A stretch of DNA of 64,000 nucleotides from Sulfurimonas sp. C5 (GTDB lineage Bacteria > Campylobacterota > Campylobacteria > Campylobacterales > Sulfurimonadaceae), in contig NZ_JARXNQ010000001.1 of assembly GCF_029872055.1 (NCBI RefSeq), positions 310,001-374,000 on the forward strand. Direction: 5' to 3'. Position 1 is the first letter of the stretch; each line of letters opens with the position of its first letter. This document shows positions 7,624-16,747 of this stretch, piece after piece. The notes beneath the pieces were generated by a model that worked only from the letters and a program-made list of their open reading frames with translations, searched no databases and was not told where the DNA came from. The position numbers and the translations under genes were made by a program.

Positions 7624-10011
7624 ATGAATAATAAAACATTATTAACATCTCTAGCTGCGTCTGTTGCTTTTATGTCAATGACTGCAACTACTGCTTTGGC
7701 TTATGATAAGAACCCACCGTTCAAACTCAATAAGCTAAAGAAGTATACAGAAGTTGATGCTAACGGCAAGAAAACAGTTGGTTATGAACCAAAAAATGAT
7801 TACAATGTATTCATTAACTACGAACTAGGTATGCACTGTGTTGGTTTTAGTATGGATTATTGTTGTGTGATTCCACCATACAACTCGATCCAAGCTCAAG
7901 CTATTACAACAGGTAAAAGTGGGAAGCTACCGAAGCTTTTAAGTCCGGATGATGATGTTAAACTTTATTACTACACTAAAGACAACTCTTATAGTGAAGG
8001 TAATAAAATGAGATATTGGAACGTTGCCAAAGATACTGATGGTGACGGTCACTTAGATTCTGCAGGTGATAATGTTGCAAACTACGTTTGGACACACCTT
8101 TTTATCTATAAAGATCTTGAGGGTACTATCCCTGCGGGTGTTACTGACAAAGATCGTCTACGTGTAGGTATGCAAATTCCTGTAAATATCGATGCTGGAC
8201 CTTCTGGTAAACCACTTTCTGGTGGATACTTGGATTATGCTGGAAAAGATGGTACAAACGTTGTTATGACTGACACACTTGTTCCACCTGTTAAAAATGT
8301 TAAGCTTGTTCTTACTGCTTCTCACCTATGGGATGCACTTGGACTTCCTTTAACTGCGTTTAATGACTCTACAAGAAGAGGAACAATTCGTTCTGTTACT
8401 GAAAAAGATTTTCAACCATTCCAATACTCTACTGTTGAAATGCATGATAGAACTGGTAAAGGTATGAAAAACACTGACGGTACAGATGTATCTTACTTCG
8501 GTACAAACCCTGTTGATATTCCTAACTGTTATGCTTGTCACTCAAGAAACGGTAAGGCTGCTCAAATGGCACGTGACGAAGGTTTAAAATATAGTGATCA
8601 AGAATATGATTACTGGAAGAAAACTTACTCAGATGAGAGTGAGTATATGGCTAGACTTTCTGAAGCAAGTATCAATATTCTTTCACTTCACGATGCTCAC
8701 CATGGTACTACATTCTTAAGTGATTTCAAAGCGAATGCTTCAAGTAACAGACTTGGTAAAACTGGTATGGTAAACTGTGCTGACTGTCACGGTGATAACG
8801 TTTCTGGTAACTTACAAGAGCCTCGTCCGACGGCAACTGGTTATAAAGCTGTTAAAGCAAAAACTTTAACTGAAGCTATTCACGGTTTCCACTTAGCTAT
8901 GGTTCCAATGCCTGATGCTGCTGGTCGTTCACAAGCGTGTCAATCTTGTCACCCTACACACTTCCAAAACCCTAATATGAATGATGACTCTAATCCATTT
9001 AGAGTAACAGACAGATACGGTGAAGGTCGTTTTGCTAAAGGTGATATCAGACAATCTGGCGGTGGATGTTATGTACGTCGTGATGCTCACTCTAATCCAA
9101 ATGCTAAACCTCCATTCTTCTTAAATAACTACGGTAAATGGCAATATCAAAATGTTGCTAAAAAAGACGAACATGGTAAAGATGCTGGTGAGTTAAGAGG
9201 ATTATACTGTACTAACTGTCATACTAAAGTTGCTCAAGAGTTCCAAAACTATGACAACCTTACACATGATTCTAAACAAGAAGGTAAAACTTTAAGAAAT
9301 AAATCTCTTAAAGAGATGATTGATGTTATTGCTGGTGGCGATGCTAAGAAATTTGCTGCACTTGCAGATCCAACATCTACTGGTAACAACGAAGTTCTTA
9401 AATACTATACTGAGCATAAATCTGCTACTTTAGTTAAAAATGCTGGTAAAGACGGTGCTTTAGATCTTAAACCTTGGAATCATCCAGAGGGTGGAGATGT
9501 TCCTTATGCAGCGGCTTCTGGTGGTAATGACTGGTGGTTAGCAGCAGCTGAGCCTCATTGTGCGGATTGTCACTTAGCTCCATTCGTTGAACAAGATACA
9601 GGTGGAAAATACTTCCCAATCGATTTACCGAATAAATACTCACTATTTAGATACTCTAAAGCGCATGGTGATATTGCATGTCAAACTTGTCATGAGTCTA
9701 CACACGGACTTTATTCAACAAGATATGACGGTAAAGAGCGTTCTGTTGATGTAACGACACACGAACAAGCACTTCAATACTCACCAGATGGTGAATATGC
9801 TGGTCCTGTTACATGTTCTGCATGTCATACAGTTAACGAAAAAGGTGTGCCATTGCAACTTCAAGGTACTGAGTACGAAAATGATTACTGGGCTTCAGTA
9901 ACATTAGCGCACTACATGAGAGGCGGAGACCAAAAACTTTCTGTGAAACAATTAGTAGAGAAATATCCATATGATAAAGCTGCTAAAGTTGTAAGAGACG
10001 GTTGGGAATAA
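7624..10011 (+). CDS. Periplasmic multihaem c-type cytochrome, seven CXXCH motifs
   Basis: A secreted electron-transfer protein with a Sec signal peptide (cleavage likely after ATTALA, residue 26). Seven CXXCH haem sites are visible: CYACH (C302), CADCH (C385), CQSCH (C439), CTNCH (C529), CADCH (C646), CQTCH (C686) and CSACH (C731). The first 300 residues have no haem site but carry a conserved-looking GMHC (C72) and a Cys-Cys pair (C80-C81) in YCCVIPPYNSIQ, perhaps a metal or structural site. I found no CX15CH motif, so it is not the MccA/SirA sulfite reductase. It might be an enzyme or an electron conduit; the substrate is unknown. The haem-attachment gene ccsBA lies one gene downstream. 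A terminator follows the stop. Confidence 0.85.
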   Translation: MNNKTLLTSLAASVAFMSMTATTALAYDKNPPFKLNKLKKYTEVDANGKKTVGYEPKNDYNVFINYELGMHCVGFSMDYCCVIPPYNSIQAQAITTGKSGKLPKLLSPDDDVKLYYYTKDNSYSEGNKMRYWNVAKDTDGDGHLDSAGDNVANYVWTHLFIYKDLEGTIPAGVTDKDRLRVGMQIPVNIDAGPSGKPLSGGYLDYAGKDGTNVVMTDTLVPPVKNVKLVLTASHLWDALGLPLTAFNDSTRRGTIRSVTEKDFQPFQYSTVEMHDRTGKGMKNTDGTDVSYFGTNPVDIPNCYACHSRNGKAAQMARDEGLKYSDQEYDYWKKTYSDESEYMARLSEASINILSLHDAHHGTTFLSDFKANASSNRLGKTGMVNCADCHGDNVSGNLQEPRPTATGYKAVKAKTLTEAIHGFHLAMVPMPDAAGRSQACQSCHPTHFQNPNMNDDSNPFRVTDRYGEGRFAKGDIRQSGGGCYVRRDAHSNPNAKPPFFLNNYGKWQYQNVAKKDEHGKDAGELRGLYCTNCHTKVAQEFQNYDNLTHDSKQEGKTLRNKSLKEMIDVIAGGDAKKFAALADPTSTGNNEVLKYYTEHKSATLVKNAGKDGALDLKPWNHPEGGDVPYAAASGGNDWWLAAAEPHCADCHLAPFVEQDTGGKYFPIDLPNKYSLFRYSKAHGDIACQTCHESTHGLYSTRYDGKERSVDVTTHEQALQYSPDGEYAGPVTCSACHTVNEKGVPLQLQGTEYENDYWASVTLAHYMRGGDQKLSVKQLVEKYPYDKAAKVVRDGWE

Positions 10012-10022
10012 TCCAAATCAAT

Positions 10023-10053
10023 AAAACTATCCCTTTAAGGGGTAGTTTTTATT
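10023..10053 (+). terminator. Rho-independent terminator after the multihaem cytochrome gene
   Basis: AAAACTATCCC (10023-10033) pairs with GGGGTAGTTTT (10039-10049) as an 11-bp stem with one T-G wobble and a five-base loop. A T-rich run follows. Confidence 0.8.
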
Positions 10054-10232
10054 TTAGTTAAAGTGTATGTTTATAAATTTTAACTAGAATAAAATCTGCA
10101 TTATGAAGTAATTGGAGTAAATCTTAATTTTTTATGGCTAAATATTTTCAATATTTGCTCATCAAAACAAGGGAACCGCTCGCAAAGCGATGTTTCTTTA
10201 GAAAGGGATTTACACTGCAAGAAGGAATTTTT

Positions 10233-10910
10233 ATGAATAAATATATAGGCTCATTATTGGTAGCTTCATGTCTAAGTGTGTCTTTGTCGGCTGAACTTGT
10301 AAAAAGTTATTTTGAAACAGGTGAGCTCAAAGCGGAAACAAACTATAGAGACGGTACAAGAACAGACAAGAGAGAAGGTGTTAAAGAGGGTATTGAAAAC
10401 ATATACTATCAAATGGGTCAGCTTGCATATAGCGTGAATTATATTGACGGAAATCGTGATGGTGAACTTGTCTGGTACGATAAACAAGGACGCATACTTG
10501 CGAAAATGAATTACGATCATGGTAAAATGCAAGGGCAAGAAACAGCGTATTTTGTAAACGGACAATTAAAACATGAAGTAAATTATGTAAATGATAATAA
10601 AGAAGGTTTACAAAAAGAGTATTTTGATAATGGTCAGTTAGCTTTAGTAGTTCCATATAAACACAATAAAAAAGAGGGTCTACAAAAAGAGTATGATGAA
10701 AATGGAAAATTATTTAGTGAAGTAACATATAAAAATAACTACAAAGAAGGGTACCAAACATGGTATGATGCTTCAGGTAATGTTATTAAAAAAGAGTTCT
10801 TCAAAAATGACAGACCTGTTAATCTTATGAAAGAAGTTCAGAAAAAACAAGAAGATCAGACTGAAATTATCATCAAAGATTTAGATTTCTCTCCTCAAAA
10901 AGCAAAATAG
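10233..10910 (+). CDS. Periplasmic MORN-repeat protein (YwqK antitoxin-like family)
   Basis: The start is the ATG at 10233, preceded by GAAGGA. The protein begins with a signal peptide (MNKYIGSLLVASCLSVSLSA), and a longer upstream frame has neither. After this come about seven repeats of 22-24 residues of the MORN_2 type, each with a pattern like NGQLxxEVxYxxNxKEGxQKEY. Two neighbouring repeats are still nearly identical at DNA level near 10,600 and 10,675, a sign of recent tandem duplication. Databases often label this family 'toxin-antitoxin component YwqK', but no toxin gene lies here. The position between a multihaem cytochrome and the haem ligase suggests a periplasmic scaffold or envelope role; this is inference. 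Confidence 0.8.
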   Translation: MNKYIGSLLVASCLSVSLSAELVKSYFETGELKAETNYRDGTRTDKREGVKEGIENIYYQMGQLAYSVNYIDGNRDGELVWYDKQGRILAKMNYDHGKMQGQETAYFVNGQLKHEVNYVNDNKEGLQKEYFDNGQLALVVPYKHNKKEGLQKEYDENGKLFSEVTYKNNYKEGYQTWYDASGNVIKKEFFKNDRPVNLMKEVQKKQEDQTEIIIKDLDFSPQKAK

Positions 10911-10984
10911 TATTAGAAAAAGCTATTTTGCTACCATCCATTATCTTTACTTTATTAGAATTATTTTTTTAAAAGGATAAACAT

Positions 10985-13900
10985 ATGAAACAAGTTTTAT
11001 CGCTATTTAGTTCCATGAAAACAATGGCAGTTTTAATGTTGATATTTGCATTTTCTATTGGGTATGCAACGATCATTGAAAACGATTTTGGAACAATGAC
11101 GGCAAAGGCTGAAATTTATAATGCCAGATGGTTTGAAGTACTTTTAGGACTTCTTGCATTTAATCTATTTTTGAATATTATCAACTATAGAATGTTTACG
11201 GCAAAAAAAGCTCCTATTTTTATTTTTCACATAGCTTTTTTTGTGATCTTATTTGGTGCCGCAATTACTCGTTATGCAGGCTTTGAAGGTACTATGCATA
11301 TCCGTGAGGGTTTAACGATGAGTTCTATTTTAAGCTCTGAAGTTTACTTGGATGTGACGGCAAAAGAGAAAACTGATTCTGCTTCATCTGAACAAAAAGT
11401 ATTTCTCTCAAAAAGAAGTACTAATAATTTAGGTACTCAATTAACTGTAAACGATAAAAATGTAGATGTAAAACTTGTGGAATATATTCCTGATGCAATA
11501 GAATCTATCGTTGCAGATCCAAACGGTAAAGCAATGTTAACCCTTATGGTTACAGGTGGTGGACAAGGGCAAAAAGTAGCACTTGCAGAGGGTAGCTACT
11601 ATGATGCAGGAAATTTTGTACTTGACTTTGGAAGCGGAAGCACGTTTAATAAACCTGTTATATCTATATTTATGAAAGATAATGCACTATATATGAAGCA
11701 TGATATGAAACTTTCATATTTTAAAATGGCTGATCGTTCTAAAGGTGAGCTTGTTGCAAATGCTAATGAAGTGTTCAATACAAGAATGCTCTATAGTACA
11801 GATCTTGGAAGCTTTGTTTTAAGAGAATTCTTGCCAAAAGCGGTGAAGAAAATTGTAAGCGATCCAAATGCAAAAGCGAAAATGGCAGGACTTGACGTAC
11901 TCCGTTTTAATGTTAGTGTCGGTGATACATCAAAAGAGGTACTTTTATACGGAAGACAGGGTGTTGAAGGTGTACAAGAACACGTAAATCTAGATGGAGT
12001 AGATGTAAGTCTTCGTTATGGTGCAAAAGAGATCCCCGTACCACTGAGTATTACATTAAAAGATTTCCAACTTGACAGATATCCTGGTTCAATGTCTCCG
12101 GCATCATATGCGAGTGAGGTACAAGTGGTAGATAAAGAAAATGGAGTTGATATGCCATATAGAATTTTTATGAATCATGTACTAGATTATAAAGGATACA
12201 GATTTTTCCAAGCATCTTACGATCGTGATGAAAAAGGTACTGTACTTTCGGTAAACCATGACCCGGGAACACTTCCTACATACTTTGGATACTTTTTATT
12301 AGCACTTGGAATGTTCTGGTCACTTTTTTCTAAACATAATAGATTTTCAAAACTTGCGGCTAAAGCAAAAAAAGCGGCTGAGTGCCAAGTAGTACCTGCA
12401 TTACTGGGAGTATTTTTAGTACTTGGTGTTACTAACGTAAAGGCAGATGTCGATCCTGCAATCAAAACTATGCTTTCTTTCGATAAAGCACATGCTGATA
12501 AGTTTGGAAAGCTAATTGTCCAAGATACGCAAGGACGTATGAAACCGCTTGATACTTTAGCTACAGAAGTTCTTGCAAAAGTACACAGAAGTGCGAAACT
12601 GAATGTCGGCAGTGAATCTCTTGATCCAAACCAGGTAATAATCGGAATGATGATCAGACCTGATATCTATAAAGATGTAAAACTGATCCGTACAGGTGAT
12701 CCGAAAGTGAACGAGATCCTTGGTGCTGCAAAAGATGCAAAATATGTATCGTTTGCTCAGTTTTTCCATGATCCGGACAATATGCGTGGATATAAACTTG
12801 CAGAAGTTGTAGATGAGGCGACAAGAAAAGCACCGAAAGACAGAAACAAGCTAGATAAAAAAGCTTTAGAAGTTGATGAAAAAGTTAATGTTGTATATAT
12901 GGTATTTACAGGTACACTCATTAAAATTTGGCCAAAACCTCAGGATGAAAATAATAAATGGCTTGCAACAATTGATGCTATAGAGACATTGGCACCTCAA
13001 TATACGTTTATTATCAAGACATTGGCATTTGATTATTTTACGGCAATTGACAAGGCTACACAAGACGGTAACTGGACGGATGCGGATAAAGCTTTAGAGC
13101 ATATTGAAAAGTACCAAAAAGATTTCGGTAAAGCTGTATACCCAAGTGCAAACAGTATAAAAGCAGAAATTTTCTACAACCATGCGAATATTTTTGAAAG
13201 ACTATATCCTCTGTATCTAATTATGGGATTTATTCTTTTAATTCTTAGTTTTATTAAGATAGTTAAACCGACGTTTAAAATGGGAATCGTGGCAAAAGGC
13301 TCACTTTATCTTTTAGTGTTGTTCTTTATTGCACATACTATTGGTCTTGCTCTTCGTTGGTATATCTCCGGACATGCTCCATGGTCAAACGGATATGAGT
13401 CAATGATCTATATCGGTTGGGCGACGGTTCTTGCAGGATTTATTTTCTCTAAACGCTCACCAATGACTTTGGCATCAACATCAATCTTAACTGGTCTTAT
13501 TCTATTTGTAGCGCACTTAAATTGGATGAATCCTCAAGTCACAAACCTGGTACCTGTACTTAACTCTTACTGGCTAAGTATTCACGTTTCGATGATTACA
13601 GGTTCATACGGTTTCTTAGGTCTTGGTGCATTACTTGGGTTCATTACATTATTACTGTTTATCTTTAAAACAAAAGCGAATGAAAAGCAGATCTCTCTAT
13701 CTATTAAAGAGTTAAATGCTATCAATGAGATGAGTTTAATGATAGGTCTTGCAACACTGACAGTTGGAAACTTCCTAGGCGGTGTCTGGGCAAATGAATC
13801 TTGGGGACGTTACTGGGGCTGGGATCCAAAAGAGACTTGGGCACTTGTAACTATCTTAGTGTATGCAGTTGTAGTTCACTTACGCTTTATCAAGTCAATC

Positions 13901-14104
13901 TACAATGAGTTTAACTATAGTGTAATCTCACTATTGGCATTTACATCGGTTCTTATGACATATTTCGGAGTAAACTATTATCTTGCAGGTATGCACTCAT
14001 ACGCAAAAGGTGACCCGGTGCCGATTCCTGATTTTGTACCGATAACTTATGCTATTATTTTTGTTGTAATTGCACTGGCATTTAGAAATAGAAAATTAGC
14101 GTAA
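10985..14104 (+). CDS. ccsBA: Fused cytochrome c synthase CcsB-CcsA (system II haem lyase)
   Basis: This membrane protein exports haem and attaches it to CXXCH motifs of apocytochromes in the periplasm. Residues 1-460 are the CcsB/ResB part: N-terminal membrane helices, a large periplasmic domain, and a further helix near 430. A periplasmic linker follows at about 490-730. The CcsA/ResC part, from about 735, has many helices and the haem-binding WWD signature (WGRYWGWDPKETW, near residue 945). Candidate haem-ligand histidines lie in IFIFHIAFF, HTIGLALRW, SIHVSMITG and GMHSYAKG. The 1039-residue fusion is the form typical of Helicobacter, Wolinella and relatives. It lies downstream of a multihaem cytochrome that needs such a system. 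AAAAGGA precedes the ATG. Confidence 0.93.
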   Translation: MKQVLSLFSSMKTMAVLMLIFAFSIGYATIIENDFGTMTAKAEIYNARWFEVLLGLLAFNLFLNIINYRMFTAKKAPIFIFHIAFFVILFGAAITRYAGFEGTMHIREGLTMSSILSSEVYLDVTAKEKTDSASSEQKVFLSKRSTNNLGTQLTVNDKNVDVKLVEYIPDAIESIVADPNGKAMLTLMVTGGGQGQKVALAEGSYYDAGNFVLDFGSGSTFNKPVISIFMKDNALYMKHDMKLSYFKMADRSKGELVANANEVFNTRMLYSTDLGSFVLREFLPKAVKKIVSDPNAKAKMAGLDVLRFNVSVGDTSKEVLLYGRQGVEGVQEHVNLDGVDVSLRYGAKEIPVPLSITLKDFQLDRYPGSMSPASYASEVQVVDKENGVDMPYRIFMNHVLDYKGYRFFQASYDRDEKGTVLSVNHDPGTLPTYFGYFLLALGMFWSLFSKHNRFSKLAAKAKKAAECQVVPALLGVFLVLGVTNVKADVDPAIKTMLSFDKAHADKFGKLIVQDTQGRMKPLDTLATEVLAKVHRSAKLNVGSESLDPNQVIIGMMIRPDIYKDVKLIRTGDPKVNEILGAAKDAKYVSFAQFFHDPDNMRGYKLAEVVDEATRKAPKDRNKLDKKALEVDEKVNVVYMVFTGTLIKIWPKPQDENNKWLATIDAIETLAPQYTFIIKTLAFDYFTAIDKATQDGNWTDADKALEHIEKYQKDFGKAVYPSANSIKAEIFYNHANIFERLYPLYLIMGFILLILSFIKIVKPTFKMGIVAKGSLYLLVLFFIAHTIGLALRWYISGHAPWSNGYESMIYIGWATVLAGFIFSKRSPMTLASTSILTGLILFVAHLNWMNPQVTNLVPVLNSYWLSIHVSMITGSYGFLGLGALLGFITLLLFIFKTKANEKQISLSIKELNAINEMSLMIGLATLTVGNFLGGVWANESWGRYWGWDPKETWALVTILVYAVVVHLRFIKSIYNEFNYSVISLLAFTSVLMTYFGVNYYLAGMHSYAKGDPVPIPDFVPITYAIIFVVIALAFRNRKLA

Positions 14105-14112
14105 GGATTTAC

Positions 14113-14811
14113 TTGGAATTTAACGGTTTTAGTAAAAAGACACTACCGTTTTTAGAGTCTATTCGACAAAATAACAACAAAGAGTGGTTTGAAGCTCACA
14201 AATCAGAGTATCAAGAACTCATTTTAAACCCGTCTCGTGCCTTTGTGGAGGAGATGGGTGAACACCTCATGGCTTTAGAGCCGACAATCAATTTCGCACC
14301 GAAAATCAACCAATCGCTTTTTAGAATCTACCGTGATATCCGTCGAATGGGATCAAACAAGCTTCCGATCAAACACCGTATTGGGATTATATTTTGGCAG
14401 GGAAGGGCAAAGAGACTGCAAAGCTCCTCTTTTTATATGCACTTCTCTCCCGATGAGCTTTTTGTAGCTGTTGGTGTACGTTGGTTTGAAAAGCCTCTGT
14501 TAGATGCTTATAGAGAGTATATCAAGAATGATAAAAAACGTGCAGAGCTTGCAGAGATTTTAGAAAAGATCACTTCAAAAGGTTATAACATAATTGAAAA
14601 AGGGTACAAAAGATACCCTAGGGGATTTGATAAAGAGATGGAGAATGTAGAACTTTCTCTATATAAAGGGATGGCTACATACAAGACTCTTGATCCTCAT
14701 TTGATTGAAGAGGGTGAAAAGCTAATAGATACTTTGTATAATATCTATGAAGATATGCTCCCATTGCAGCAGTTTATGTATGAAGTAAGCCTAAGAGTAA
14801 AAGATGAATGA
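14113..14811 (+). CDS. DUF2461 family protein
   Basis: A 232-residue cytosolic protein of the DUF2461 (TIGR02453) family, whose biochemical role is not established. Recognisable parts are FSKKTLPFLESIRQNNNKEWF at the N terminus, FRIYRDIRRMGSNKLPIKHRIG in the middle, and FYMHFSPDELFVAVGVRW. The start codon is TTG at 14113, with AAGGA ending 5 bases before it, only 8 bases after the ccsBA stop. It overlaps the following cupin gene by 8 bases, so the run ccsBA-DUF2461-cupin-hemH-HAD looks like one transcript. Confidence 0.88.
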   Translation: MEFNGFSKKTLPFLESIRQNNNKEWFEAHKSEYQELILNPSRAFVEEMGEHLMALEPTINFAPKINQSLFRIYRDIRRMGSNKLPIKHRIGIIFWQGRAKRLQSSSFYMHFSPDELFVAVGVRWFEKPLLDAYREYIKNDKKRAELAEILEKITSKGYNIIEKGYKRYPRGFDKEMENVELSLYKGMATYKTLDPHLIEEGEKLIDTLYNIYEDMLPLQQFMYEVSLRVKDE

Positions 14812-15106
14812 GAAATTTTTTGAATATTCCTTACCTGAAGTAGATAGTGAAGAATTTACAACTTTACTTGAACATAAAAATGTTAAAATTAGCCGCATAA
14901 TAAGTAATACTTTACAAACAGAACAAACATTTTGTTCTGAAAAAGATGAATGGGTAATTGTTTTGCAGGGGTGTGCAAAGTTAGAGATGAATTCTCATGT
15001 TCATAAACTTAGAAAAGGCTCTAGTCTGTTTATCCCTGCCGGTACTGAGCACAAATTACTAAAAACTAAAAAAATTGTCGTATGGTTGGCAGTTTATATA
15101 GATTAG
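14804..15106 (+). CDS. Small cupin-domain protein
   Basis: A 100-residue single-domain cupin. The second half shows the cupin barrel pattern: a W-V-I-V-L-Q-G strand, G-S-S-L-F-I-P-A-G-T-E-H-K, then the last strands. The PAGTEH motif carries one likely metal-binding histidine, while the classic first motif (GxxxxHxH) is poorly kept. Such single cupins are often annotated cupin 2 or quercetinase-like; the substrate is unknown. The start overlaps the DUF2461 gene by 8 bases and hemH begins 7 bases after its stop, so it is embedded in an operon. Confidence 0.8.
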   Translation: MNEKFFEYSLPEVDSEEFTTLLEHKNVKISRIISNTLQTEQTFCSEKDEWVIVLQGCAKLEMNSHVHKLRKGSSLFIPAGTEHKLLKTKKIVVWLAVYID

Positions 15107-15113
15107 GATAGAG

Positions 15114-16067
15114 ATGAAAAAAGAAGCAGTATTGTTATTAAATATGGGTGGACCTAACAACCTTGAAGAGGTTGAAGTGTTTTTGACAAATATGTTTAAC
15201 GATAAAAATATTTTGACGATGAAAAGTTCTTTACTCAGAAAGTTTATCGCTACAATGATCACTTTTACAAGAACGGAAAGTTCACAAGAGATATATAGAG
15301 AACTAGGTGGAAAGTCTCCACTTGTCGGACATACTCAAAAACTTGTCGATAAACTGCAAGCAAAACTGGGTGATAATGTGATCGTTGATTTTGTTATGCG
15401 TTATACGCCCCCGTTTGCTCCTGAAGTCATAGAAAAACTCTCTAAAGAGAATGTAGATAAAATTTATCTGATTCCAATGTATCCTCAGTACTCTACAACA
15501 ACGACGAAATCATCTTTAGAAGATTTTGAAGAAGCTTATCATGATAGTGAGGGTGATGCACTTGTAATTGAGATCAAACACTATTTTGAAAATGAAAAGT
15601 ACAATAAAGCAGTCCTTGAAAAGATCAAAGAGAGTATAGGGGAAGATAAGTATGAAGATTTTGACATTATTTTCTCAGCACACGGATTACCTCAAAAGAT
15701 AGTAGATGCAGGTGATGTATATGAAAAGCATGTAAATCGTCATGTAGATATTTTAAAAGAGATGATGGCAAAAGAAAATATGAACTTTCACGAGGTGCAT
15801 TTAGCATATCAATCAAAAGTAGGGCCTATGAAATGGTTGGAACCGTCTTTGGAGGATAAGCTTAAAACTGTACGTAACCGCGGTGTGATTATCTATCCTA
15901 TCGCTTTTACGATCGACAACTCTGAAACAGACTTTGAGCTCGATATTGAGTACAGAGAAGTTGCAGAAGAACTGGGATTTAAAGAGTACAGAGTTGCAAA
16001 ATGTCTCAATGACAGCGACCTTTTTGTAGACGCACTTTTAGAGATATACGAGAAGATGAGATCATAA
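15114..16067 (+). CDS. hemH: Ferrochelatase
   Basis: Ferrochelatase inserts ferrous iron into protoporphyrin IX, the last step of protohaem synthesis. Family marks are LLLNMGGPNNLEEVEVFL at the N terminus, PMYPQYSTTT, the catalytic-histidine motif FSAHGLP (near residue 190), and YPIAFTIDNSETDFELDIEY with the acidic iron path. The length of 317 residues is normal for bacteria. The gene lies downstream of the cytochrome and ccsBA genes and overlaps the next gene by one base, so haem supply and haem attachment are encoded together. Confidence 0.95.
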   Translation: MKKEAVLLLNMGGPNNLEEVEVFLTNMFNDKNILTMKSSLLRKFIATMITFTRTESSQEIYRELGGKSPLVGHTQKLVDKLQAKLGDNVIVDFVMRYTPPFAPEVIEKLSKENVDKIYLIPMYPQYSTTTTKSSLEDFEEAYHDSEGDALVIEIKHYFENEKYNKAVLEKIKESIGEDKYEDFDIIFSAHGLPQKIVDAGDVYEKHVNRHVDILKEMMAKENMNFHEVHLAYQSKVGPMKWLEPSLEDKLKTVRNRGVIIYPIAFTIDNSETDFELDIEYREVAEELGFKEYRVAKCLNDSDLFVDALLEIYEKMRS

Positions 16068-16699
16068 TGCAAAAGATAGTTATCTTTGATATGGACGGGA
16101 CTTTAATAGACTCGAAAAAAGATATCACTATCTCTATTAACCATGTTCGCGAACTTAATCATGGACTTGAGCCTTTGAGCGAAGATTTTGTTGTAGAGGC
16201 TATTAATATGCACCAGAGAAATCTGGCAAAACTTTTTTACAATACAGACTTGTATGAAGAGCGCGATCGTGTGATTTTCGAGAAGCATTATAAAGAGCAA
16301 TGTATTCAAAATCCGTATCTTTATGAAGGTGTCGAGGAGCTTTTACATATTTTAAAAGAAAATGATGTGCAACTCTCTGTAGCTACAAATGCACCTACTG
16401 TTTTTGCACAAACAATGCTGGAATCTTTAAAAGTTAAAGAGCTTTTTGACGTTATCATAGGTGCGGACAAAGTTGAAAAATCAAAACCGAATCCGGATAT
16501 GCTGCATCACATTTTAAACAACTATAAGTATTCAAATATACAAGACCGTGCATGGATGATAGGTGATAATTCCAAAGATATGGAAGCTGCTCATAATGCC
16601 AACATAGATGCTGTATTTGCTGCATGGGGATTTTCAAGTTTCGGGACTCACGATTTAATAGCATATACTCCACACGAGGTTGCTTCTATAGTTTTATAA
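16067..16699 (+). CDS. HAD-family hydrolase (phosphoglycolate phosphatase-like)
   Basis: A 210-residue HAD subfamily IA phosphatase. Motif I is FDMDGTLIDS with the nucleophile and acid aspartates near residues 8-10. Motif II falls in VATNAPT, motif III is the lysine in KSKPNPDM, and motif IV is IGDNSKDMEAAHNA. The cap domain lies between motifs I and II. It resembles Gph phosphoglycolate phosphatases, but the substrate cannot be read from sequence. Its ATG overlaps the hemH stop by one base (TAATG). Confidence 0.85.
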   Translation: MQKIVIFDMDGTLIDSKKDITISINHVRELNHGLEPLSEDFVVEAINMHQRNLAKLFYNTDLYEERDRVIFEKHYKEQCIQNPYLYEGVEELLHILKENDVQLSVATNAPTVFAQTMLESLKVKELFDVIIGADKVEKSKPNPDMLHHILNNYKYSNIQDRAWMIGDNSKDMEAAHNANIDAVFAAWGFSSFGTHDLIAYTPHEVASIVL

Positions 16700-16747
16700 A
16701 AAATTATGATAGAATAAGCTACACAAGAAAATAATCTGGAGCGTTTG

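Noticed and set aside
7624-10011. MccA/SirA-type octahaem sulfite reductase
   Set aside because: No CX15CH motif and only seven CXXCH sites were found.
10134-10232. N-terminal extension of the MORN protein gene
   Set aside because: It lacks a ribosome site and would bury the signal peptide that starts at 10233.
10233-10910. Toxin-antitoxin system
   Set aside because: The YwqK name is only a family label; the protein is exported and no toxin gene is adjacent.
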